A DNA stretch of 64,000 nt from Sclerotinia nivalis (GCA_029531795.1 JAPEIS010000005.1:1238001-1302000); one strand, 5' to 3'. Shown: positions 35,449-46,329, counted from the stretch's first letter. A program made the numbers and translations. Notes: generated from the letters alone by a model not told the origin.

Positions 35449-35666
35449 TTATTACCACATGAGAGAAGCGGTTTTATCACGCTAGATATCCCTAGGTCAG
35501 CTCGTGTAGCAAATGTCTAGACAATGTAGTACATTTTCACCCGCCATACAGCTAGCCCTGAATTTATCACAAGCGTGTGAGTTAAATTAGTAACTGATCG
35601 GAAAGTTCGTCGAATCAATTCTATTGTTCTTCTCCTAGATAGCCCTCAAAAGTTCATTGTGACTGT

Positions 35667-36634
35667 TTAGTCTCGGTGTTGCCTCTCCAAAGATGCCCAT
35701 ATGTCAGCCTCCAAAATCTCGCGAGCTACATGCTTGACTGCTTTTGATTCCTCTACAGGCGGCCCAGGATCATTGAAAGCCTCCACTTTCCTCGCTCCTT
35801 TTCCAACTTCTAAAATTGTGCCTCCAAGATACTTTTCACTTTCGATAAGTTCTAGCATCATCTCGGCAACGAATTCAGGAGTTACCCAATACGAATTATC
35901 CGGATCATCTTCAGGGAGAAATGCCATTTTTTCGGGATGCTCTGTCCATATTGGAGTCTTGATTAGACCAGGTGCAACCGCACTGACACGTACTTTTGGG
36001 ATATCTGGAGTGGGAAATTCCAATTGTGCCAATGAACGAACGAAACCCGATATGGCATGTTTTGAAGCGACATACATCGGGTTTGGGAAGAACGGAATTT
36101 GGCCGGCAACACTGGATATATGAATAACAACTCCAGGCTTCTTTCGTTTCATAAAATGCTCTATCGCCATTTGGGTCGCGCGTATTGGATGTGTGATGTT
36201 GATGTCAAATATTTTGTACCTCGACTCGGATGTTTTATCAACTGAAGGAGGGGTATTGGGAGGGAACCAGAAATTCAAAAATGGCTGCACTATTCATTAA
36301 CATTTATCTTCAAGCCAGAAAAGTGGAAACAAACCGGTTCAAATATGCCAGCTCCCGGGCAAACGATATCTGCACCACCAAAGTGCTCAGTTGCTACTTC
36401 GAACATTCTCTCCAACTGTGCCCATTCTGTCACATCCGTTTGCTGGAACACGACTTTCGCTCCATTCGAAGATGCGGAATATTTCGAAATCAACTCCTGT
36501 GCTTCTGGACGCAGAGCTAGATCTGCAATGACAACATTACATCCTCTACTGAGTAGCAATTTTTAAAAACAAAAATTGATGCCAGAACCAACTCCAGTGA
36601 CAATTGCGGTCTTTGACTGAACGTTCATCGCCAT
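35667..36634 (-). pseudogene. Short-chain dehydrogenase/reductase (15-PGDH-like) with one in-frame stop
   Basis: Exon 1 (36634-36335) and exon 2 (36284-35667), joined by a 50-bp GTTTGT...CAG intron, carry a complete SDR: TGVGSGI cofactor loop, DLAL acidic strand end (NAD-type), PGAGIFE, HISSVAGQIPF with the catalytic Ser, and YVASKH with catalytic Tyr and Lys, then APGLIKTPIW. Codon 24 is TAA (36565-36563), between GSGINFCF and KLLLSRGC, exactly where helix 1 should continue, so the reading frame is otherwise intact. About 305 residues if whole. The likely enzyme oxidises a secondary alcohol with NAD+. No start after the stop would keep the nucleotide-binding loop. The MFS transporter and second SDR remnant nearby suggest a lost catabolic cluster. 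Confidence 0.7.
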
Positions 36635-37780
36635 TTTCGCGCGAGCTCAAGTATAATTGTATCCTCTCGAATGTAAAGGGTACTCCAGCAGGATATTTAA
36701 GCATAAAGCATGAATGACAGAAGCGCGATCTTGCCATACCTATAATACTACATTGCGATCGGATGAGGCATTTACGTGGGTCATTTTATGTGGTCGGAAA
36801 ATGCTTCCACGGCAGGAACGATGCGACGCACGAAAGCTGCACAAACGGAATGGCTTAATGAGCTAATCATGAAGAATTGATGAACCTCTCTCAGCTTTTG
36901 GTCAACTCAATATTCGTGCGGCCAGAAAGTCTGCATCACATTCCTATTCTGGTTTAGATTTTACGGGTAGGGCTATTTGAGATATCAAAGAGGTATAGGT
37001 CCAGTAGATCTATACTAGATATGGTGAAGTTTTTGAAGTATATTGAAGATAAGCGAATATTTGTTGGACGGGCTATCAAGCATATATTATTGTGTAGTGT
37101 GTGTCACGTGTTCTAACAATTTTATTTGTTTTTCTGCGCGAATCTTTAATTAGTAAAGTAGAATTATAAGGAATACTCGATTTTATTGATTATATTGAGA
37201 TATTTCCATGTCAAATTTAAGCTTATATAGGAAGGTGTTCTATATATACTTTCTGCCTGCAAAAGTAGACATTGGGTATTTTGATTTCACCCACCAACTT
37301 TTATCCCAGCCAACCACCAACTAGCCCAAGACAACACAACACCAAGAAGGTTGGACATAATTGAATACCAAAATGTCATATGACTTCATGAAGGGGAAGG
37401 TTTTCCGACACGAATTAACCTACTTGGATACGTACCTTTGAACCTTCAAAAGACCCCGCTTGCTTGCCGCTGGAATCCACCGCAATCTGGGGTCTCCGCG
37501 ATTTTGCTGACCCCAGATCGAGAAAAAAATGACTCGTCCCGCTTTCTTGGCTTCAATTATATCTGTCAAACATGGTGTGAAGATGATCCATTAACGAAAT
37601 CCTCCAGCTAGTAATGGTGGACAGCTTGCATCTTCGTTCGTGTGCGAGCATAAAGCTACATGAGGGGTAGCATGGAAGTGCGTCGGGTATGAAATCAACG
37701 AAAGTTCTTCATCTTTTTGACCATCAGGATCTGCAAGATTTTAAATTTGACATATATTTATATCCCCACTATTTCGTTTG
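36635..37780. other. Intergenic region
   Basis: AT-rich spacer of 1.1 kb with no open frame of note. TATATA-like stretches occur near 37225-37250. Confidence 0.45.
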
Positions 37781-38804
37781 ATGGCTCCTAAATACCTTGG
37801 AGGTTCTGGTGAGGCACTAACTGTATGGATATCCATAGCTGCGTCGACAGTTTTGGTTTTCTATGGTTACAACCAAGCAAGTATTCTGCCAAATTTTTTA
37901 CTGATCGCCAAAGCACTAACCGTGTTAGGGTGTCTTTGGAAATGTGTTAGTTGGTGATAACTTTCTCCAAACCATGGGATATCCACCAACGAGAGTTCAA
38001 GGAACCCCAACTTCGGTCTACAATCTGGGCTGTTTCTTTGGCGCGCTTTCTACTATCTGGACTGGCGATTTTCTTGGTCGACCTAGAGTAATACTCTTGG
38101 GCAGCACCATCATCGCCCTAGGTGCACTAATTCAGACCACTAGCTATGGTGTTGCGCAAATGATGATGGGAAGAGTGGTTGTCGGATTAGGTACGGGTAT
38201 GAATACTGCAACTGCAGGCCTTTGGCAGGCCAAGACAAGTAAGATAAGAAGTCGGGGGAAGCTTGTAATCATTCAAATGGCCAATTGCATTACCGGCTTT
38301 TCCATCTCTAATTGGCTTACTCATTAGAGCACGCATTCTTGCAGCCGCTGGATCGGTCGACTACCTTCTTTTCGCTATTTTAGCCTACTTCGTGATTGGG
38401 CGATATGGTCGTCGACGTGTGATGATGCTCTCCGCATTCGCATATTCTACTTGCTGGATCATTATCACCATCGTTCTCGCCTTGACAGTCTCTGACCCAG
38501 CACATAGCTATCAATATGGAGCTGTGGCGGTCTCACTCTTTGCATCTTTTGGCATGGGTGTTCTAGGAGTTCCATGGCTCTATCCCACTGAAATTAATGC
38601 ACTGAGATGCGCACAAAGGGTGCATCTCTAGCCATAGCCACCAATTAGATCATGAACTATATGGTTGCCGAAGTAACTCCATCAGGGATTGCAAATCTTG
38701 AGTGGAGGTTTTGGATAATCTGTGCAGTAATTTGCGCGAGTTTCATTCCGATCACACATTTCTTCTATCCGGAGACAGCGAACAGAAGCGAGACAGAAAC
38801 CTAG
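37781..38804 (+). pseudogene. MFS sugar transporter remnant
   Basis: The start is convincing: MAPKYLGGSGEALTVW, an exon of 32 codons, an intron (37877-37928) with the rare GC donor GCAAGT and a CACTAAC branch point, then GVFGNVLVGDNFLQTMGYPP, FLGRPRVILLG and GRVVVGLGTGMNTAT, the classic first half of a fungal sugar porter. After SISNWLTH the frame stops (38325-38327), and the sequence jumps to a later region in another frame: ARILAAAGSVDYLLF, YGRRRVMMLSA, FGMGVLGVPWLYPTEINAL. The middle of the protein (roughly 150-200 residues) is deleted. A one-base loss follows NAL, an in-frame TAG replaces the Trp expected in N-W-I, and the end HFFYPETANRSETET then stops. Four separate lesions make this a clear pseudogene. 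Confidence 0.85.
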
Positions 38805-39230
38805 CCACCTTCACCCATATGAATCACCAGTGTAAGACCAGCATCAACTATCAGTCCTACACCATTGACATACGTCATCGCAAAGCTACACAATAAGCTG
38901 ATAACTTTGCTATTTCTCCGGCTTCAGCAGGTCTTCCAGTGATACTGTAGCCTTGGTGGAATATGTTGTGGGTGGAGGTCCGGTAAATTCCTCGGTGAGC
39001 ATTGGTGTTGCTACCCATTTGGGACAGACAAGATTCACGGTATGTCTGCGGTCCCACCTTTGAGGGGTGTGATGATGAGAATAGATGTTCTGCATAACCC
39101 ACAGAAACGCGACAGTCTTGCCAAAGAGGGAAATAGCATAGATCGAGAAGCTGGTCCGCAACACAGCATAAGAGTAACAAATATATGTCGTCTAATCAAA
39201 GGAGCAGGAACGTCCTCATCCATGTTTCAT
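38801..39230 (-). pseudogene. Short-chain dehydrogenase remnant (C-terminal part)
   Basis: Pieces in different frames on the minus strand read VNLVCPKWVATPMLTEEF, GRPAEAGEIAKLSAYC and MTYVNGVGLIVDAGLTL, which is the usual order of an SDR C-terminus (PG-x-x-x-TPM, then EIA-x-L-x-x-x-L, then G-x-x-x-x-x-DGG/AG). At least two frameshifts separate them, and the catalytic YxxxK part is not recognisable. Its stop (38801-38803) overlaps the stop of the MFS remnant within a single CTAG. Confidence 0.7.
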
Positions 39231-39804
39231 GAATCTTGAAATTGATAGAGATTTACTATCAATCTAGCATCCGGTGTCTAGAAAAGAGCCATGAAAGCCG
39301 CAAGATTAGATAGTGTTTTTTTCCTTCATGACCAAAGATTCTATACTTCTTGTGACGCTTTCCGCCGATAAGGCTGACTCAAATTTGGAGTCATAATGAA
39401 TGAATGTCATTCACTATGACTTGGTTATTCCAGTGATTTATATGGGGTCATCTTTCCACAAGAATAAAAGATCTTGAAGTTCCGTATCATTTTCATTTCC
39501 TCTTCTTTTCTTTTCATTTTCTTATCAACAGAGGAACTCGAGATACATTTTCACCATAGCTTTGTATCACACAGATCCACCAATACAAAGCACTTTCTCA
39601 GACCAGGGGGCTAGTAAGCCCATATCGTAAGTGTTTCCAAGTCTAGTGGATCCGTGATTATTGAAGGTCGCTGAAGCAATATAGTTATTCAACTACACTT
39701 CATCGAGCACGGAGTTGCTACGAAATTCCAAGTCTTTTGTATATCATTATTCTAAATTGATAATGTATATATAAATCCCTTCTTATGATCCGTCAAAGAC
39801 TGAC
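39231..39804. other. Intergenic region
   Basis: 0.57-kb spacer with a CT-rich stretch near 39495-39520 and a TATATATAAA-like word near 39765-39775, some 30-40 bp before the next ATG. No gene seen. Confidence 0.45.
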
Positions 39805-40734
39805 ATGCATTCAAAGATAAACCATAAGGCATATCTCTTCGAGCACTTGCAGCAAGATAATAGCCGACACTCCTTCATCATGCCGAACCCAGACCCACCC
39901 TATCTCCGGGTATCCTTCGATTGTTCACGCTCTGCAAGAGACGAAATCGTAGTACACGAATGTTCCACAGCGAGGAAATCAAAAGTGTCAGTAGCCTGTG
40001 ACGACTGCAATTCCGTGGAAATCAAAGTAGCACATCGACTGAGAGTGTGTATGGATTGCAATTGAAATGAAGCAAATGGCATGAACACTTCAATCGAGCA
40101 CGCATTGTTCAAAGAGGCAAAAATGATTGCTGAGGCTTATTTTGAAACTTTCAACAATCTGGGGCGTTGGGGATTTAGACCAATAGGAGAAGGCCATGAG
40201 GATATTCGCATTAATAGGAAACTTGTCTGGATTAAAAAGTTACAAGAAGGCTTGACGGAGCTCGAACGCCATCAGCCTGATTTCGTGAATTTGGGTGGCG
40301 ATGAAATGATTGCGAGACCGGAGTTTCGTTTTGCAGGCCAAGCTCCTGCCTTTTTGCCTACATTACGTATTCCCGGGCTGCTACATGAGTATGTGAGCAC
40401 TATTCAAGACGCCCAAACAGAGATACATCAGAAAGCTGCTAAAGCTCAGGCCGGTCTAGAAGCGAAGGGATTTATGGTGGAAGGCGAGTTTGTCAAGGTA
40501 GCTGAGAAGAGAAAAGACAACTCCGTCACGAGCGATAACTACAACAAAATGGTTCCGAATTGGGATTTTCTGGAAGTGACAGATCGGCCTGTCGAGTATC
40601 TGGTAAATGTAGTGTGGGAACTAAAGGACGGGAAAGATGTGCAAGTTGACGGGACGAGATTGAGGATTCCTCAATACCAGCCATGGGGTGATGTTAGGTT
40701 CAGGGCGCGCCAGATGAGAACTAAAACATTTTAA
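39805..40734 (+). pseudogene. Hypothetical accessory protein with Cys-rich head and KGFxVEG motif, one in-frame stop
   Basis: One frame runs from ATG 39805 (or ATG 39881) to 40734 and is interrupted only by TGA at 40063-40065. Before it lies a Cys-rich head with CSTARKSKVSVACDDC and RVCMDC; after it come about 217 residues, mostly helical and charged: FKEAKMIAEAYFETFNNLGR, LVWIKKLQEGLTELERHQPD, a long amphipathic helix ending KAQAGLEAKGFMVEGEFVKV, and a basic tail. I recognise no domain. The L-x(2)-KGF-x-V-x-G motif is shared with fragments at 44.7, 48.2 and 48.4 kb. If translation starts after the stop, ATG 40081 gives a 217-residue protein that may be the real gene. A short intron spanning the TGA is not excluded but would remove Cys codons. 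Confidence 0.55.
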
Positions 40735-41112
40735 GGAGTAAAGGTTCGCGTAGAACTAGTTAAACAGTTGAGACTGTATGTAAAAATAATGCGAGATTTT
40801 CCAAAGGAAATGGTTTATTACCAAAAGTAGGCATTGATTGTCCTCAGTTTGTAAACCTACAGTATGCAAGATAGAAACCAAAGATAATATATGAAATCCA
40901 TCAAGAGCAATGCATATGCTAATCCAATAAAATCCGAGTTCCAATGGGTGAAAGCCCTGAAGATAAATAACTCGGAAGGAACCTCGCCAGAAAAGTGATT
41001 CATCATAAAATAAAATAATCCGTGATATTCTGAAGTCATCATTATGACTTAGATAATTAGCAGGAGATCTGTAAGCGTGTTTCTTTCTATCGCGACTCAA
41101 TTAATAAGACCA
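40735..41112. other. Short convergent spacer
   Basis: Lies between the KGFxVEG gene and the P450; the frames on the minus strand have no recognisable features. Confidence 0.45.
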
Positions 41113-43462
41113 TTAGTGGGCTACAAGCGTGACTCGACATGGAAGACCATCACTTGGATGAGCAGCGCCAGAAAGAATCTGGTATGCCCTATCTCCATCG
41201 ACTGTTCTCGGACCAGCTCTAGGATACATTCTGTCCCACTCATCGTACACACTCTCGATGTCAAAGACTTTTGTTGTCATAACAAGGACAATTTTCAGTT
41301 CCATCATCGCTAGCTCTTGTCCTATACAATTGCGTGGCCTGTGTTCAAACGATCGATAAACATCTTTTGGAGGATAAAGACAGTCTCCTTCTTGAACAAG
41401 CCAGCGTTCTGGGAGAAATTCGTCTGGATTAGGCCAATAATTACTATCTCGATGAACAGCGTGCGAATTTGACCAAACGAGAAATCCGTCCGTCGGATAT
41501 TGGAGTCCATTAGGTCCTGAAATGAAATATTCTGGCTCACCACTACGAGTAGTTGAAGCAGGGGGGTATAATCGCAACGTTTCCTTTATAACAGCTAATG
41601 TGTAAGGAAGTCGGTTTAGAAGATGAGGATCTTGTTCGATTTTTGTGAGAATTCCTAATAAGTTATTAAATCACTTAATAATATTTACCGAACCAATAGT
41701 TATATGATCACGTGATATATTAATAATATGATTTCATATTATTAAATTTTATTATTATATAAAATTTCGATCATATATCATATCAGAATGATTTATAATG
41801 GAATAGAATGAAATGGAAGCATATAGAATTTTCTTATTCTCAGATTGAATACTATTGGTTATTATTTCCTTTTATTATATAAAATGATTCTATAAGATTC
41901 GATTTAAATCGATCTTATTTATAATCATAGAATAGTGTAGAATCTCATTAAAATCTATAAATACGAAGATCTTCTTCAAAGAATTCTTCGAAAAAATAAG
42001 CAGATAAAAAATTCAATACTCAATATATATATAATTCTGACTTCAATATTCTATTGTTCATATATTCGATCACTCCTAAGCTAAATACGACTAAGTCTTC
42101 CACTATTATAATAAATAATATTATAGTATTATTATTATATTATTTATTATTATCCGATCAACCTCCTCCGAGAATTTTTGTTGCTGCTTGATTGTGGTCT
42201 GGCCCTAGGATCAGGCCATGCTCAGCAATTAGTAGCTGACGGGCCTTGGGGTGAGTCGAAAGTAGATGAAAGGCATAACACATGGTACTGCTCGTTGTAT
42301 CGTGGCCTGCAAATACGAACGTCCTTATTTGAGATGTGGTAGAGTCTCGAAAGATGGTATCTATAGCGTCGACGGAGTTGCTTTGAGGCTTGCTAGCAAG
42401 ATAATTATCGAGAGCGAGGTCGATTATGGTCTTACTGCGAAGGTTTTTGGTAGCTTTACCGTGTCCATGTTTACTTTTGAAGCGCAGATTCAACTCACGC
42501 CAAATGTATTGTTCCATTCGACGATTGTTCCACCATCTTTTTATGGGGCGGAACGGATGGTAACGTTTCATCAGATTTACTTCGTTCCCAAATGATAGCC
42601 ATCTATTTTGATCGAGCAATGCAGCAACAAAACTGTTTGTCTTGACTTGAGAATCCAGGTGTGTGTCTCTAGCAAAATTTAGAAAGTGTGCTAATGACAT
42701 CATACCAGAGGATTGTACTTACAGCGCTACCCTACCGACCATATCTAGACTTAACCTCGTTGTCAAGGGATCCATGAGTATGATCTCCGACTTCACCGCC
42801 GCTTCTCGCAGAATGTCGCAGAATACCGATATCTCTTTCATCATCTCAGGAACTAGTATCATAAGATGTCCTCCGCTGAAGCCCGGGTTGAAGATATTTC
42901 TCCATTTTTTCCATTGGCTACCTTCCATCGAAACCAAGTCGCTTCCGCCTGTCATAGAACGCAAATATTCACGCAGCGCATGATATTTGGGCAATGAATG
43001 TGATTGAGTAATCTGATAAGCCGGATCTGGAGCTACAACAACCAAAAATTGAAGGCCAAAGGGCCAGGTATCCATGTAAAACATGGGGCCTAAATCAGGA
43101 AATAGAAGTTTCATCTGATGTGGCAGGATGTGACCATGAACATCACTTGGTACTTGAGACATGATTCCAGCAATCAATTTCAAATGGCCGAACAAGGGGT
43201 GATGAGGAGGCATTGGCTATACGAAGTTGTCAGCCACAACTTCTGAAGTGTAAAGCGACGCAAATACAGCATCGTGAAAAGAGAAGTATGACTAGTAAAA
43301 GCTCACCAGGCCATTACTTTCCATACGCTGAAACTTGCGACGCATTCGGTACAGCTTGATAAGGAAATTCACGATTTCAAGGCCAAGCAGCACCAAGCAA
43401 GACTGGGCAATGGGGCGCCAACCCGGGAGACGTGCAACGAAGTCGCTGTTGAGGGACAGCAT
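41113..43462 (-). pseudogene. Cytochrome P450 (CYP59/StcS-like), split by an insertion
   Basis: Exons 43462-43307, 43216-42723 and 42668 to 42170, then the frame is cut by a 515-bp AT-rich insert and resumes from 41654 to 41113. Leaving out the insert and one copy of the 7-bp flank rejoins the frame across QAATKILTKIEQDPHLL. The order of features is complete: N-terminal anchor SCLVLLGLEIVNFLI, FGHLKLI, the C-helix WKKWRNIFNPGF, the I-helix oxygen-binding AGHDTTSS, KETLRLYPPAS (ExxR), PERW, and the heme loop FEHRPRNCIGQELA. In that loop the usual Gly of FxxGxRxCxG is Arg (codon AGG, 41338-41340). This family oxidises polyketide-type or other small molecules; StcS of sterigmatocystin synthesis is the best-known relative. 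The gene as read cannot give a working enzyme. Confidence 0.88.
41655..42169. mobile_element. 515-bp AT-rich insertion in the P450 gene
   Basis: The insert is flanked on both sides by GAGAATT (41648-41654 and 42170-42176), a 7-bp direct repeat where the P450 frame breaks. It is about 80 percent A+T, full of tata/atta words, and lacks TG...CA ends or clear terminal inverted repeats. Its composition fits a strongly RIP-mutated element, perhaps a solo LTR or MITE-like unit; the class is unknown. Confidence 0.75.
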
Positions 43463-44203
43463 TTTGCGACAGGAGCCGCGTTGGAAGGCTGAGAAGGTTT
43501 TAGTTAAACGCGCAAAAGTGGAAGCGGTTGCTCTATATGTATGTGAATTAAATGTGAGTGATTTGAAAATAAATACAGAGGCGACGAGGAGATGTGGAAG
43601 CACGGAAGTGTGGCCCTGGTGGGGCGGTTCAACAGATCCGGTCTGTTAGTAGTACCTGATGAAATGTAAGACGAGATCTTTGTGATTAGCTGAGGCATAT
43701 GCTTACATTCAGGAACAATTTATTGCTTTTCATGTTTTTGTGGGCACCTGCGGCACAGCAGTAACCCTGGTCAAGTGAATTTGCTTTAACACGACATGAT
43801 CACTCAAATTTCGAGGTTTATCTTCATCGCATGAATCATTTCAAGTCATAGATCCATAATGATTTTCAAACGTTTCTTGAACCTCTTTGCTTTCTATCTT
43901 CTACATCAAAAAATATTCAAGTTCCGGACACCGAAACCCAAAAACACAATCTTCTGCCCAAACCACTCAAGGCTACTTAAAGTATCTTATGCCAAGTTAG
44001 CATAGTCACCGGGACAAGAAGCTAACTCCCAAAAGCTCGTCTAAACCATGGAGGTTCGGAACTATTCCTCTTCATCTCGGTATATTGCCGATGAGCTTTT
44101 GAACACCTCCACATCACAACATAGCCCTGATTAGTATTATAGTAGTACCCAAGACTCATCCCCGAAATCCGCTCCTCAATTCTTCGTTTCCGCCTACATC
44201 TAT
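43463..44203. other. Intergenic region
   Basis: Spacer upstream of the P450 and of the small Cys-rich frame. No gene seen. Confidence 0.45.
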
Positions 44204-44329
44204 ATGTCGGTCATGGCATTTGACGCAAAATGTCTCTCTAATATCTTTCGCAAGAAATGTAAGTGTGGTGAAATTCAACACACAAGCCAGTGCCGAAGAC
44301 CTCCTCATGATAATGTACTGTGCAGCTGA
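44204..44329 (+). CDS. Small Cys-rich open frame (41 residues)
   Basis: Reads MSVMAFDAKCLSNIF followed by RKKCKCGEIQHTSQCRR and a final CS, five cysteines in 41 residues. The C-x-C...C arrangement recalls the heads of the genes at 39.8 and 49.8 kb (VCMDC; YCTKYCNC). It has no signal peptide. Together with the frame at 44530-44859, which carries the KGFxVEG tail, it looks like the head of the same kind of gene, now separated by stops. It may be a remnant rather than a working gene. Confidence 0.35.
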   Translation: MSVMAFDAKCLSNIFRKKCKCGEIQHTSQCRRPPHDNVLCS

Positions 44330-44529
44330 GGAAAATAGCATGCATGGTCTACTACAAGTTACAGTAGCAAATCAAATGCCAGCATGCGGGAGGGACATAT
44401 GCTGCTCGCCCTAAGATTGCGACGCCATAAAAGATATCATGAGTGATGATATCAACCGGAAACAGTTGGAGTACCACAGGATAGGTCAGATGGATTAAAA
44501 GAGTCCAAGGTTCGGGCGCTTCCATATCT

Positions 44530-44859
44530 ATGTCTACATCAAATAGTATTAAGACAGTCTGCGAAGTGCCCATCATTGAGTTTGACGAGAAGCTGAAGTT
44601 TGGGGATGTGGAGGATAACCCGGAAGATTTCATAAGGAGATGGGAAGAGTTGCGGAAAGAAGTAGAAAAGAGAGAGAGCTTTTTGTTGGATAAGGGATTC
44701 AGTGTGGAGGGGATTTCTATGTTTATCAAAGGTCCCGAATCCGTGGACTTTCTCGTGGAGAGCTGTAACAATAAAAGCATAATGATCAAGGTTGTCCTCA
44801 CAGGAGAGGAAACCAGACAGCAGGCGCGCGGAAGTTGGGGGAAGTGGTTGTGTATTTAG
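44530..44859 (+). CDS. Hypothetical protein with KGFxVEG motif (possible 3' part of a decayed gene)
   Basis: An ATG-started frame of 109 residues: acidic head, VEDNPEDFIRRWEELRKEVE helix, then LLDKGFSVEGISMFIKGPES and a polar tail. The helix-KGF-x-V-x-G pattern matches the gene at 39.8-40.7 kb and the pieces at 48.2 and 48.4 kb. No known domain. It may be the tail of a gene whose head is the Cys-rich frame at 44204-44329. Confidence 0.45.
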   Translation: MSTSNSIKTVCEVPIIEFDEKLKFGDVEDNPEDFIRRWEELRKEVEKRESFLLDKGFSVEGISMFIKGPESVDFLVESCNNKSIMIKVVLTGEETRQQARGSWGKWLCI

Positions 44860-45029
44860 ATGTGCCATGACCGGCGCTTACTAATCTTCTGATGTTACTA
44901 ATAAATGCGAGACTTTACTAAACAAGAAAAACAAAACAGTGTTGTCACGAGGAAGTGATTTGTGAAAGCAGATATTTATCCTTGGCTCAATTTTGTGACC
45001 CTGCATACCTACTTCATACACTTTTGCGT

Positions 45030-45327
45030 ATATTGTGAAAGAGGTAGGTCGAGATACGTGCGTTCTGATAGCACGCTGCAAAGGGGAATAGAAATAAGAA
45101 TCGATCAGATTATATTGTAGAGACTTTAAATAATATAACTAATAGAATGAATAATAAATTAAATTATATATAATTGATATACAAAAGAATTAATAGAAAA
45201 CAATTGATTATTCAAAAAAGGAAAAACAAAATCCTCTCTTTATATCTAATTACAAAGGATCATATAACCATATGATTATGAACTAGCTATGTATTTGGCT
45301 TCAATGTCTCAACTCTCTCACAATATA
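45030..45327 (+). mobile_element. 3'-LTR-like repeat, RIP-decayed copy
   Basis: About 300 bp clearly homologous to the reverse complement of 59734-60034 (shared blocks include gtgaaagaggtaggtcgaga, caattgattattcaa and atgaactagcta). The part from TGTAG at 45116 to CACAATATA near 45327 has TG...CA-like ends in the other copy and is preceded by a purine-rich AAAGGGGAATAG, the position of a polypurine tract, so it may be the 3' LTR of a Copia-type element plus a bit of internal sequence. Differences between the copies are largely G-to-A or C-to-T in this one. Confidence 0.7.
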
Positions 45328-45843
45328 ACCTCAATGCTTCGGGAGTATGACAAAATATTTGCACCACGAATAAAGATACCAAAGATATGACACATTCAGT
45401 GATGAGATTACTGAAGTAAATAACTCCGGCGCGAGTCACAGGCGGGAGCCAACGTGTTTAACTCAAAATTCCAGTGATATTTTCCTACCTAGTCATATTA
45501 CAACTTTAATGCCACCTATTTTTTCCTCCAAGTCATAATGAGCGCGAATAGTCATTCAAGAATGGTTTCTGGGTGTATAAAAGCTTTCAGCTCCCGCTGT
45601 TCCTTCTTCCTCTTCTTCTTTCTCTTCCAAAACTTCAACACCAAACCACCCTCCACTTCCACAATCAGTACAAACATCAGCAATATCTCGTATCAACAAC
45701 ATCTCGCCCAATTCTCATACACATAAAAGTTATTCCTCCTAGAACCCGCAAAGTATGCATGCTAATGATCAACTTACCCCCTAAATCATACGAGTCAAAA
45801 ATCTAATGTTTTGTATAGACGTCTCCTTTCGAACTCAAGAACA
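45328..45843. other. Intergenic region
   Basis: Spacer between the LTR-like repeat and the next accessory gene. It has CT-rich words near 45600-45640 and no gene I can support. Confidence 0.45.
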
Positions 45844-46329
45844 ATGTCATCGGATGCAATGAGCATCACAAAGAGCACCGAAATCAGCACCGCAATCACG
45901 TTGACCTGTTAAACATGCAGCGCTTCCGAAACAATCCCCTCGTCTGTTCAACTTGAACTTCAACCACAGTGGCAGATATTCAAACAAGAGGTGGAAAGAG
46001 AATTCCTCACCTGGAATTATGTTAAATTTGATCCAAAGGTGGACGAAACGTTCAATAAGTGGAGTTTCATTGAATACAAATGCCCCGGCTGCGCCACCAC
46101 CGATGAAGAGCAGAAGTTCTGCGAATTTGCTAAAACAGAGGTATCTGGGATATTCCTCGGGGAGTGTCGACGGTTTTTGGAGACTCCACAGGAAGTCGTG
46201 CCAGAAAACAAAGAAGAAGCTAATTCCTACTTGAAATGGGTTTCTAATCATCTCAAATCGGAAATACACCAGAAGGTTCGAATTGAGTGGACGAAAAAGT
46301 TCGAAAAAGGAAAGGGCCTGATGGTTTAG
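45844..46329 (+). pseudogene. Hypothetical accessory protein with Cys block, one in-frame stop
   Basis: One frame from ATG 45844 to 46329 is broken only by TAA at 45910-45912, inside ITLTC-stop-TCSASE. The rest reads KFDPKVDETFNKWSFIEYKC, PGCATTDEEQKFCEF (three cysteines), a helical stretch NSYLKWVSNHLKSEIHQKVR and a basic end. About 160 residues if whole. There is no known domain. Position and style put it with the neighbouring Cys-rich/KGF-motif genes, though the KGF motif is absent here (the end reads KFEKGKGLMV). CAA to TAA would be a RIP-type change; an intron ending at CATGCAG (about 45919) is another way to remove the stop. Confidence 0.45.

Noticed and set aside
37081..37330. Possible solo LTR starting TGTTCTAACAATTTT
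   Set aside because: No matching end, no target duplication and no second copy in the window.
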